NCBI GenBank assembly: GCA_945892775.1
Contig: CAMDDP010000005.1
Location: 32,001-96,000 of the forward strand
Length of the DNA stretch: 64,000 nt
DNA from: Chitinophaga pinensis
GTDB taxonomy: Bacteria; Bacteroidota; Bacteroidia; Chitinophagales; UBA10324
Reading direction: 5' to 3'
Shown here: positions 38,098 to 45,927 of the stretch, one piece after another
How positions within the stretch are numbered: position 1 is the stretch's first letter
How the letters are laid out: each line of letters opens with the position of its first letter
Translations under genes and position numbers: made by a program
Notes under the pieces: generated by a model
What the model was told of the DNA's origin: nothing
Database searches by the model: none
The model's input: the letters and a program-made list of their open reading frames with translations, nothing else

Positions 38098-38134
38098 AAT
38101 AAAGCATTCGGAGGTGAAACCCAATAAAGCATTC
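38098..38134. repeat. 12-bp direct repeat upstream of leuS
   Basis: AATAAAGCATTC occurs at 38098-38109 and 38123-38134, 25 bp apart, in the divergent leuS/ftsX gap. It could be a regulatory site or chance. Confidence 0.4.
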
Positions 38135-38203
38135 AAATTTCAAATAAAGATTCAGGTGTTAATTAATTTGCTTTTTTAAAAAAAAGAATAATTTAAAGCT
38201 TTT

Positions 38204-38211
38204 TAATTTTG
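38204..38211 (+). promoter_or_regulatory. TAnnTTTG promoter-like octamer abutting the ftsX start
   Basis: TAATTTTG ends only 4 nt before the ftsX ATG at 38216, so the transcript should begin at or after the A of the ATG. Confidence 0.45.
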
Positions 38212-38215
38212 GCGT

Positions 38216-39088
38216 ATGGCCACTAGTAAAAATAAATCAAGGCAACGATTTAAACCATCACATCTATACAGTATCATTAGCACAGCGTTGGTATTGTTTG
38301 TTTCTGGAATTTTATTTCTTCTTTTATTGAATGGAAGTAAAATGTCGGATTACCTAAAAGAAAATATTGCATTCACACTAATATTAAAAGATAATGTAAC
38401 CGATGAAGGCGGAAAAAAACTACTGGCTGAAATACTCATTCAACCCTTTGTAAAAAGCGCTGATTATATTTCAAAAGCACAGGCTCAGGAAATTTACATT
38501 GAAGAATTTGGTGATGATTACAGGGATATGCTGGAAGGAAATCCATTGTTTTCTTCCATCGACATAAAGATGAATGCTAACTATACTCAGCCCGATAGTG
38601 TGAAGTCCATTCAAAACAAATTACAGACTAATCCTGCTGTTCAGGAATTTTATTACGAAAGCAAATTAGTTGACCTCTCTAATAATAATTTTAAAACGCT
38701 GAGCATCATTATTATTGTTTTGAGTTTATTACTTGGTTTTGTTGCCTATACCTTAATTGATTCAACTATTCGTTTAGCTATGTATTCGCAACGGTTTTTA
38801 TTGCGAAGCATGCAATTAGTTGGTGCAACTAATTCCTTTATTAGAAAACCATTTTTACTAAAAGGGTTGTTAAATGGAATGACAAGTGGAGTAATTGCGG
38901 TGGTGTTGCTAACAATTTTACTAAATGTGTTGCTGAACATCCTTCCAGATTTAAAGGTATTACAAGATTTAAATTTGACCATTTTACTTTATCTAGTTAT
39001 AATTTTTATCGGAATTTTATTTACAATTACAAGCAGCTACATAGTAGTAAATAAATATTTGCGAATGCACCTTGATGAATTATACTAA
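38216..39088 (+). CDS. ftsX: Cell-division protein FtsX
   Basis: The 290-residue permease-like protein has one membrane segment near residues 22-44, a periplasmic domain (ENIAFTLILKDNVTDEGGKK...) and three more segments in the C-terminal FtsX domain, including LRSMQLVGATNSFIRKPFLLKG. With FtsE it regulates peptidoglycan hydrolases at the septum. FtsE is not in the window. The DUF3098 gene follows after 90 bp. Confidence 0.93.
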   Translation: MATSKNKSRQRFKPSHLYSIISTALVLFVSGILFLLLLNGSKMSDYLKENIAFTLILKDNVTDEGGKKLLAEILIQPFVKSADYISKAQAQEIYIEEFGDDYRDMLEGNPLFSSIDIKMNANYTQPDSVKSIQNKLQTNPAVQEFYYESKLVDLSNNNFKTLSIIIIVLSLLLGFVAYTLIDSTIRLAMYSQRFLLRSMQLVGATNSFIRKPFLLKGLLNGMTSGVIAVVLLTILLNVLLNILPDLKVLQDLNLTILLYLVIIFIGILFTITSSYIVVNKYLRMHLDELY

Positions 39089-39178
39089 TTTGTTTTTTTT
39101 GAAAAATAAATTGCCTATAAAAAATATTTTTTCTGATTTCAGATTATCAATTACTTTCGTCAGCGATTAATAATAATT

Positions 39179-39442
39179 ATGGCAATCCTTAAAGCCCCTT
39201 CAAAAAAAATAACTACCGATAAAGTAGAATTTCTTTTTAAGAAAAAAAACTATTTAATTATTATAATTGGCGTGATTTTTTTAGTCATCGGATACTTCTT
39301 AATGTCAGGAGGTTCTCAAAAGCCAGATGAATTTAAGACCGACGAAATTTATAGCTTCAGAAGAATTACTCTTGCCCCTATTGTTGTTATTATTGGATAT
39401 GTAATTGTGATGGTTGGAATCTTAAAAAAACCGAAAGAATAA
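39179..39442 (+). CDS. DUF3098 small membrane protein
   Basis: The 87-residue protein has two transmembrane helices (about residues 25-43 and 63-82) separated by a loop with GGSQKPDEFKTDEIYSFRRITLAPI, matching DUF3098. In Bacteroidota this gene usually lies between ftsX and uppP; here uppP is absent and a damaged gene and a tRNA follow. A near-consensus TACTTTCG octamer lies upstream in the gap. Function unknown, probably tied to division or envelope synthesis. Confidence 0.88.
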   Translation: MAILKAPSKKITTDKVEFLFKKKNYLIIIIGVIFLVIGYFLMSGGSQKPDEFKTDEIYSFRRITLAPIVVIIGYVIVMVGILKKPKE

Positions 39443-39459
39443 ATTTTAAAAACTATTAA

Positions 39460-39919
39460 CAACAACAGAGAACCTCCTACTATAATTCTAACAATATATT
39501 CATTAAAGCATTGAAAATAAAAGACATAAATAGCCATTTCCGCTTGAAATCAAATCCTAATTTTATTGATAATATTATGCTGTCTCCAAGCTATAAATTA
39601 AGCGATATCAATCAATTAAAAATTAAGCGATATCAATCAATTAAAAATTAATGCCGAGCTACTTGGAAACTCAGAAATAACATTAAAAGCGAGTATTCCA
39701 TTTGACGGAAAGTTAATTGTTACCCGTTCAGGAGAAAAAAATCCTTTGCCACTTCTTTCAGCTAATATAAAAAGCGGTTATTTTATAACAAGCATTCCTT
39801 TTTCAAGGCATGATGAAACACAAACGCTACGATGCGTTTTGTTGTCCAAAGAAAAAAAATTATCCCTTTTGGTTGAATTAATACAAGCAGAGATACCTGC
39901 TTTAATTTTTATTAATTAG
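39460..39919 (+). pseudogene. Gene frameshifted by a 25-bp tandem duplication
   Basis: An open frame without ATG start before the damage runs from 39460 and reads LKIKDINSHFRLKSNPNF then MLSPSYKLSDINQLKI before going out of frame. A second frame continues past the repeat as NAELLGNSEITLKASIPFDG and then LIVTRSGEKNPLPLLSANIK to TAG at 39917-39919. The two frames differ by one base because an exact 25-bp unit is present twice; with one copy the frame is continuous for roughly 140 codons. I do not recognise the family. It could be a decayed gene or a switchable one. Its first codons would need a TTG (39511) or ATA/ATT start, unless the 5' end is lost. Confidence 0.6.
39598..39647 (+). repeat. 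Exact 25-bp tandem duplication
   Basis: The unit TTAAGCGATATCAATCAATT plus five A (25 nt) occurs at 39598-39622 and, identically, at 39623-39647. 25 is not a multiple of 3, so the extra copy shifts the reading frame of the surrounding gene by one. Confidence 0.95.
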
Positions 39920-39938
39920 TTCAGAACTTAATAAAAAA

Positions 39939-39964
39939 GTAAAAAGCCACAAAATGTGGCTTTT
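39939..39964 (-). terminator. Terminator downstream of tRNA-fMet (bidirectional shape)
   Basis: A perfect 10-bp stem (AAAAGCCACA 39942-39951 with TGTGGCTTTT 39955-39964) and 3-nt loop lie 6 nt after the tRNA 3' end. On the minus strand the stem is followed by T-rich sequence, so it should end the tRNA transcript; it could also end plus-strand reading of the damaged gene. Confidence 0.8.
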
Positions 39965-39970
39965 ACTTAG

Positions 39971-40043
<73 letters not shown>

Positions 40044-40176
40044 ATGTATCTTTTTTCCTTTCGGACGCTATTTTAGTTGGATTAGCATCAATTATTTCTT
40101 CGATGCGGAGTGCAAATCTAACGGCAATCTCTACAAATAAAAATTATGCGGTAAAAATAACTGACTTTTGCGCCTC

Positions 40177-41061
40177 ATGAAAAATTTTAAGGCTGGTTTT
40201 GTTATGATAATGGGAAACCCCAATGCGGGTAAGTCAACTTTGATGAATGCATTTCTGGGAGAGAAAATTTCTATCGTATCTCCTAAGGTACAAACAACAC
40301 GACACCACATTAAAGGAATAGTTACAGAAAATAATTTTCAGATTGTTTTTTCAGATACCCCTGGATTATTGCAACCAAAATATGAATTGCATAAGTCAAT
40401 GATTGAAGAAATAAACAGTGCAATGGGAGATGCTGATTTGGTTATACCTGTTGTTAGTGTTTTTGAAAAGGAAGTTGATTGGACGAATCACGCAGAGCTA
40501 TTACAGGGAGTAAAAAAGCCAAAACTTTTTATTTTAAATAAAGTTGACTTTTTTAAAACCGAAGAAGAATTAAATGAAGCAATAAATAGGTGGAAGTTGT
40601 TTTTTGGTGTAGATGAAATGATTGCAGTTTCTGCATTGAAAGAAATCAATATTAAAAAACTGAGTGCGAGAATTGTAGAATTGCTACCTGAGCATCCACC
40701 CTACTATACTGAAGATGAACTCACAGATAAATCACAGCGGTTTATTGTTTCCGAAATTATTCGTGAAAAAATATTTGAACAATTCAGAGAAGAAATTCCG
40801 TATTCAAGCGAAGTAATTGTCACTGATTTTAAAGAAGCAGAAGACATCATTCGTATTTATTCTAGCATATTTGTTGAGCGCGAAAGTCAGAAAGCTATTC
40901 TGCTTGGTAAAGGTGGAAGTGCAATAAAAAAATTGGGTATTACAGCTCGGGAAGAGTGTGAAAAATTTCTTGATAAAAAAATATTTTTGGAGCTCACAAT
41001 TAAAGTGAAGGACAACTGGAGAAATGACAAATTAGTGTTAAAGCAACTCGGATATAAATGA
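40177..41061 (+). CDS. era: GTPase Era
   Basis: The 294-residue protein (ATG at 40177; the frame is open back to a TTG at 40168 that overlaps the promoter-like GACTTTTG) has G motifs GNPNAGKST (near residues 12-20), DTPGLLQPKY and NKVD, then a KH domain with ILLGKGGSAIKKLG. Era binds 16S rRNA 3' end during 30S maturation. Its stop overlaps the der start. Confidence 0.96.
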   Translation: MKNFKAGFVMIMGNPNAGKSTLMNAFLGEKISIVSPKVQTTRHHIKGIVTENNFQIVFSDTPGLLQPKYELHKSMIEEINSAMGDADLVIPVVSVFEKEVDWTNHAELLQGVKKPKLFILNKVDFFKTEEELNEAINRWKLFFGVDEMIAVSALKEINIKKLSARIVELLPEHPPYYTEDELTDKSQRFIVSEIIREKIFEQFREEIPYSSEVIVTDFKEAEDIIRIYSSIFVERESQKAILLGKGGSAIKKLGITAREECEKFLDKKIFLELTIKVKDNWRNDKLVLKQLGYK

Positions 41062-42362
41062 ATAATACAGTAGCAATAGTCGGGCGACCGAATGTAGGAA
41101 AGTCAACACTATACAACCGTTTGGTTGGAGAGCGTATGGCAATTGTAGATGATGTTAGTGGCGTAACCCGCGATCGTCTTTATGGAATTGGTGAGTGGAA
41201 TGGAAAAACATTTAACATCATTGATACTGGAGGATTCGTAACGCATTCTGACGACATTTTCGAATCGGAAATTAGAAAGCAGGTAGAGATTGCAATTGAT
41301 GAAGCCACAGTTATAATTTTTGTAGTTGATGTGACTTGCGGTATAACTGATTTGGAATTGGACATTGCCGACATGCTTCGTCGAACGAATAAAAAAGTTT
41401 TGGTCGCGGTAAATAAAGTAGACAATAATGCGCGGCTATTAGACGCTAATGAATTCTATAGTCTTGGGTTTGAATGTGTTTATTTTATTGCGTCAATTAG
41501 TGGCAGTGGAACCGGAGAATTACTAGACGAAGTGGTATTGAATATTGATGATGTGGCTGAAATATTGAGAACAGACATTCCACGGTTTGCTATTGTTGGG
41601 CAACCAAATGTTGGAAAAAGTTCAATGGTAAACGCCATGCTCGGCCAAGATAGAAATATTGTTACTGATATTGCCGGAACCACACGCGACTCCATTCATA
41701 CTTACTACAACCTTTTTCATAAAGAATTTTACCTTGTTGATACAGCTGGAATACGCAAGAAAGCCAAGGTGCATGAGTTCCTCGAATTCTACTCCGTCAT
41801 TCGCGCAATTAAAGCAATGGACGAAGCCGATATTATTGTGTTAATGATTGATGCCACAATGGGCATTGAACAACAAGACCTTAACATTTTCAGTATGGCC
41901 GAGAAAAAGAAAAAGGGTATTGTAATTGTGGTAAACAAATGGGACTTAATAGAAAAAAACACAAAGACAACCAAGGTAGTTGAAGAAAGCATTCACCACC
42001 GAATTGCCCCATTTAAAGATGTGCCTATTGTCTTCACATCTGTTACTGAAAAACAACGAATTTTTAAGGTGATTGAAGAAGCAATTAAAGTGCATGAAAA
42101 CCGAAAGCGAAAAATATCCACTTCTGTTTTGAATGAAGTAATGAGTAAAGCAATCGCTGATACACCACCACCATCTTACCGTGGCAATTACATACAAATA
42201 AAATATGTAACACAACTACCAACCTACTTTCCTGCATTTGCATTTTTCTGTAATCATCCAGCTGAAATAAAAGAAGCATACCGCAATTACCTCGAAAATC
42301 AATTGCGTAAAAACTTTGACTTCCACGGAACACCGATTCAAATTTATTTTAGAAAAAAGTAA
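41058..42362 (+). CDS. der: Ribosome-assembly GTPase Der (EngA)
   Basis: The 434-residue protein has two tandem G domains, GRPNVGKSTLYNRL at the N terminus and GQPNVGKSSMVNAML near residue 180, with DTGGF and DTAGIRKK switch regions, NKVD and NKWD base-recognition motifs, and a C-terminal KH-like domain. It is required for 50S assembly. Overlap with era (ATGA) suggests translational coupling. Confidence 0.97.
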   Translation: MNNTVAIVGRPNVGKSTLYNRLVGERMAIVDDVSGVTRDRLYGIGEWNGKTFNIIDTGGFVTHSDDIFESEIRKQVEIAIDEATVIIFVVDVTCGITDLELDIADMLRRTNKKVLVAVNKVDNNARLLDANEFYSLGFECVYFIASISGSGTGELLDEVVLNIDDVAEILRTDIPRFAIVGQPNVGKSSMVNAMLGQDRNIVTDIAGTTRDSIHTYYNLFHKEFYLVDTAGIRKKAKVHEFLEFYSVIRAIKAMDEADIIVLMIDATMGIEQQDLNIFSMAEKKKKGIVIVVNKWDLIEKNTKTTKVVEESIHHRIAPFKDVPIVFTSVTEKQRIFKVIEEAIKVHENRKRKISTSVLNEVMSKAIADTPPPSYRGNYIQIKYVTQLPTYFPAFAFFCNHPAEIKEAYRNYLENQLRKNFDFHGTPIQIYFRKK

Positions 42363-42428
42363 GCAATATCCTTGTAGAATATATAATCATTAATTATTTT
42401 TACTATTATTAAAAAAAAACTCATCAAA

Positions 42429-42629
42429 ATGAAAAGAATTTTCACAATCCTTACCGCTGTAGCTGTAGTGTCACTCGCTGCTTGCAGTTCATCAACAGAA
42501 AGCACTGAAGCTGTAGACAGTGTCGAAACTACTGAAGCTGTAGTAGAAGAAGCTCCTGCAGTGGTTGAAGCTACTGCAGTTGCTGACACCCCCCCTCCAG
42601 CTCCAGTTGACGCTACAAAAAAACCTTAA
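42429..42629 (+). CDS. Small acidic Ala/Val/Thr/Glu-rich lipoprotein
   Basis: The 66-residue protein has a lipoprotein signal ending in VSLAAC (Cys at residue 19) and a low-complexity acidic mature part (STESTEAVDSVETTEAVVEE, ending PPPAPVDATKKP). It is probably a short surface or periplasmic lipoprotein without folded domain. Upstream is a TTATTTTTAC-like promoter region, and a strong terminator follows, so it looks like its own transcription unit. Confidence 0.7.
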   Translation: MKRIFTILTAVAVVSLAACSSSTESTEAVDSVETTEAVVEEAPAVVEATAVADTPPPAPVDATKKP

Positions 42630-42695
42630 ATTGAAAACTAGTCTGACTTAATAGACTCTGTTGGACTAATAAAAAGTTAATCAATTTAGAATTTT

Positions 42696-42730
42696 AAAAC
42701 CCTCATCTCAAAACGATGGGGGTTTTTATT
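42696..42730 (+). terminator. Rho-independent terminator after the small lipoprotein
   Basis: AACCCTCATC pairs with GATGGGGGTT (one T-G pair) across a 7-nt loop (42708-42714) and is followed by a T-run (42723-42727) and TATTTATT. It lies about 70 bp after the stop at 42629. Confidence 0.8.
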
Positions 42731-42834
42731 TATTCATTATCTCGATTTAAAATCCTGTGACTCGTAGGACGAATAAAAAATATCCCATACTTTAAATAGT
42801 TATTTGTTCCCTGAGTATCTCACCAGAAATAATT

Positions 42835-44370
42835 TTATTTTTTATTTAATAATTCCACCGCTTTCAACACATCGTTATCGGTATTATTCTGAAAACGGAA
42901 ATATTCATTTTCATCTTTAAGCATTCGAGCTGATAAATTTGAAAGATTATATAGCAATTGTTTTTTTTGTACCCCATTCAAATTACTAAAACTAATTTTT
43001 AAAGTTGGTTCAATCAGCTTCACATCGCTTTCAGTAAAAACTCTTGAATAATTAATGGCAAATTGATAAGCTGATGCCTGAATTAATTCTAAACTTAATC
43101 CAGCAATGGAAGACCCAAAAAAACTGGTATCTAACACCACAAAAACATCGGGCACAATACCCCCACCACCATAAACAACCCTACCTGATTCTGTATAATA
43201 CTTTGTGGTATCAGTTAGTTTAATGCTATCCTTATTTGTTAACTCCCCTTTGCCGTAACGATTCAACATTTCATGATTATAACTTTCGGCCCCTTCTTTA
43301 TATGGTTTCTGAATACTACGACCTGAAGGAGTAAAATATCTCGCGATAGTCAAGCGCAATCCACTACTATCGCTTAATGTATATTGTTCTTGAACCAATC
43401 CTTTACCAAAAGAACGGCGACCAACAATAGTAGCGCGATCATAGTCTTGCAAAGCGCCTGCAAGAATTTCACTCGCCGATGCACTCCCATCATCAATTAA
43501 TAAGCACAATGCACCCTTTTCAAATAAACCTGATTTCCCTGTATAATATTCCTTTTTAGGATAAACACGCCCTACAGTATAAACTACTAATTTTTTTTCT
43601 GAAAGAAATTCATCAGCAATATTAACAGAAACATCAAGCACACCCCCACCATTGCCACGCAAATCGAGAATCAGTTTTTTCATTCCTGCTTCTTTCAATT
43701 TATTTAATGAACTGTGTAGCTCATCTTCAGATGTTTCGCTAAATCGTTCGAGTCTAATGTACCCAATTTCATTATTAATCATGTATGATGCGGTAACACT
43801 TGCCACTTGAATCTTTCCACGAATAATCGTAAAATACTTAAGTTCATTAGTTCCTAATCGCTTTATCCCCACCTTTACTTTTGTTCCGCCAACTCCCTTT
43901 AATTTGCTTTTTATTGAATCCTCTGAGTAAACTTTTCCTGCAACCAGAATATCATTTACACTAACAATTTTGTCCCCTTTTTTTATTCCCGCTTGTGATG
44001 ATGGTCCGCCTTGAATCACATTCACTACAGTGGCAGTATCAAACAAAGAAGAAAATTCAATCCCCACGCCTTCAAAACTTCCATGTATTTGCTGGTTTAC
44101 CTCTAATAGTTTTTCATTGGAAATAAAAATAGAATGGGGATCAAGTTGTAACAACAAGGCTTCTATTCCTTTTTGCTTTAATGAAGCAAGATTTACTGTG
44201 TCAACATATTTGGCAGCTACATAGGCGAGCACTTCATCCATTGAACTAAGATTTTTATCTCCGCCAAACGAGATCTTATCTCCTCCAGAAAGTAACAACC
44301 CCATTTGAATTCCCATTACTAGAACAACAGCTAACAAAACTGGCATCCATATTTTAATATTTCCTTTCAT
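42835..44370 (-). CDS. ctpA: S41-family C-terminal processing peptidase
   Basis: The 511-residue protein (ATG at 44370, preferred because upstream extension to 44514 would overlap the murQ promoter and start and lacks family sequence) has an N-terminal membrane/signal segment, a PDZ domain (GVGIEFSSLFD..., GGPSSQAGIKKGDKIVSVND) and a tail-specific protease domain. The Ser-Lys catalytic pair is in GSASASEILAGAL and RRSFGKGLVQEQ. It processes or degrades periplasmic proteins by their C termini. It is divergent from murQ. Confidence 0.93.
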   Translation of the reverse strand: MKGNIKIWMPVLLAVVLVMGIQMGLLLSGGDKISFGGDKNLSSMDEVLAYVAAKYVDTVNLASLKQKGIEALLLQLDPHSIFISNEKLLEVNQQIHGSFEGVGIEFSSLFDTATVVNVIQGGPSSQAGIKKGDKIVSVNDILVAGKVYSEDSIKSKLKGVGGTKVKVGIKRLGTNELKYFTIIRGKIQVASVTASYMINNEIGYIRLERFSETSEDELHSSLNKLKEAGMKKLILDLRGNGGGVLDVSVNIADEFLSEKKLVVYTVGRVYPKKEYYTGKSGLFEKGALCLLIDDGSASASEILAGALQDYDRATIVGRRSFGKGLVQEQYTLSDSSGLRLTIARYFTPSGRSIQKPYKEGAESYNHEMLNRYGKGELTNKDSIKLTDTTKYYTESGRVVYGGGGIVPDVFVVLDTSFFGSSIAGLSLELIQASAYQFAINYSRVFTESDVKLIEPTLKISFSNLNGVQKKQLLYNLSNLSARMLKDENEYFRFQNNTDNDVLKAVELLNKK

Positions 44371-44462
44371 TGGGTACAAAGAAACAATGAAATTATCAGC
44401 AACATCATTGCTCGAAAAAAAATCTTTTAGGTAAAAAATTATTCCCAATATGTTGAAGTCAT

Positions 44463-44470
44463 TACTTTTG
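44463..44470 (+). promoter_or_regulatory. TAnnTTTG promoter-like octamer before murQ
   Basis: TACTTTTG lies 9 nt before the murQ ATG at 44480. The identical sequence is found before other plus-strand genes in this window. Confidence 0.5.
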
Positions 44471-44479
44471 CAATCAACT

Positions 44480-45292
44480 ATGCAAAAAACTACTGAAGAA
44501 ACTAGCCGATACAATCATCTAGAACAAATGAATGTTCGTGATTTACTAACTTATATAAATAATGAAGACAAAACTATTGCTGATACCATTGAAAAAAACA
44601 TTTCACATATTGAAGATTTGGTCAATCACATTATTTCGAAAATGAAGGAAGGTGGCCGATTATTTTATATTGGAAGTGGAACCAGTGGTCGATTAGGAAT
44701 TCTTGATGCATCAGAATGCCCACCAACTTTTGGAATAGAACAGGGAATAGTTGTAGGAATAATTGCGGGTGGAGATGCGGCAATAAGAAAAGCACAGGAG
44801 TTTGCTGAAGATGATGTGGAACAGGGATGGAAAGATTTACAACTTCACAATGTGAATGAACTGGATACTGTTATTGGCATCACTGCATCGGGTTCTACTC
44901 CATATGTAATTGGCGCAATTGAAAAATGCAAGCAGGCAGGAATTGGAACTGGATGTATTACCTGTAATTCAGGTTCAACATTAGCCACTATTACCGATTT
45001 TCCAATTGAAGTAGTTGTAGGTCCTGAGTTTGTAACAGGCAGTACACGGATGAAGGCCGGAACAGCACAAAAGTTAGTATTGAATATGATATCAACATCA
45101 ATAATGATTCAATTAGGGAAAGTGCTCGACAACAAAATGGTTGACATGCAACTCACGAACGAAAAATTAATAGAACGCGGAGCAAAGATGTTAATGCGAC
45201 AATTCGCGTGGGATTTTAAAAGAGCAAGAGGAATATTATTAGAATATGGGAGTGTCAGAAAAGTAATAGATGCTCATAGGAGAAAAAAGTAA
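44480..45292 (+). CDS. murQ: N-acetylmuramic acid 6-phosphate etherase
   Basis: The 270-residue SIS-domain enzyme cleaves the lactyl ether of MurNAc-6-P in peptidoglycan recycling. The signature GSGTSGRLGILDASECPPTFG sits near residues 67-87, and GSTRMKAGTAQKLVLNM is also typical. The start is ATG at 44480; the upstream frame to 44450 runs through the promoter octamer. It is followed by a hypothetical gene after 38 bp. Confidence 0.95.
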   Translation: MQKTTEETSRYNHLEQMNVRDLLTYINNEDKTIADTIEKNISHIEDLVNHIISKMKEGGRLFYIGSGTSGRLGILDASECPPTFGIEQGIVVGIIAGGDAAIRKAQEFAEDDVEQGWKDLQLHNVNELDTVIGITASGSTPYVIGAIEKCKQAGIGTGCITCNSGSTLATITDFPIEVVVGPEFVTGSTRMKAGTAQKLVLNMISTSIMIQLGKVLDNKMVDMQLTNEKLIERGAKMLMRQFAWDFKRARGILLEYGSVRKVIDAHRRKK

Positions 45293-45330
45293 TTACTGTA
45301 CTTTAAATTTTAAATCATTGAACTAATAGA

Positions 45331-45912
45331 GTGCATAACATTGAACCTTTTTATAATTGGAAAGATATTTACTCAGCTGATGAAGATGAGCTATCGCCTT
45401 TTTACAAACGAAAGTACAATGCTTTCGAATTCACAAACACCATCTACAATCACTACATACATCCCCAATGGGATGACATTGGCTCTTCGACTCTTTTTGT
45501 GAAAGTCCTATTTGTTGACTATTCAATACGCTTTGCAGTGATTGAATTGATGGGTGAATGGAATGATGCACTACACAACGATATAATGGTTCTTAAAAGA
45601 GAAGTAATTGACTTAATGATTGAAAATAAAATCAGTCGCTTTGTGCTCATTGGAGAAAACGTATTAAATTTTCACGCATCAGATGACTGTTACTATGAAG
45701 AATGGTACGATGATATTTCTGATGAGGGTGGATGGATTGCCGCAGTAAATTTTCGCGAGCATGTTTATGATGAAATGAAAATCGTTCATCTGGAACACTA
45801 TTTATATATTGGTAAAAAATTTTTGGATCTTAATTGGCGAACTATAAAACCTCAATTTCTTCCTGATTTAATTGAAGAAATTTTATTAAAACGGTTAGCG
45901 CCCGGGGAATAA
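45331..45912 (+). CDS. Conserved hypothetical protein, Bacteroidota type
   Basis: The 193-residue soluble acidic protein with a GTG start reads MHNIEPFYNWKDIYSADEDE at its start. It is rich in aromatic and acidic residues (EEWYDDISDEGGWIAAVNF), with no signal peptide or membrane segment. I recognise it only as a hypothetical protein of the phylum, and no function can be assigned. It lies downstream of murQ on the same strand and converges on the polysaccharide locus. Confidence 0.75.
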   Translation: MHNIEPFYNWKDIYSADEDELSPFYKRKYNAFEFTNTIYNHYIHPQWDDIGSSTLFVKVLFVDYSIRFAVIELMGEWNDALHNDIMVLKREVIDLMIENKISRFVLIGENVLNFHASDDCYYEEWYDDISDEGGWIAAVNFREHVYDEMKIVHLEHYLYIGKKFLDLNWRTIKPQFLPDLIEEILLKRLAPGE

Positions 45913-45927
45913 TTATTTCTCAATCAT

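Noticed and set aside
38098-38134. CRISPR-like or regulatory array from the 12-bp repeat
   Set aside because: Only two short copies with one spacer-sized gap; no array, no cas genes.
44371-44514. Upstream extension of the S41 peptidase
   Set aside because: It would overlap the murQ promoter octamer and start and gives an atypical N terminus; ATG at 44370 precedes a normal membrane segment.
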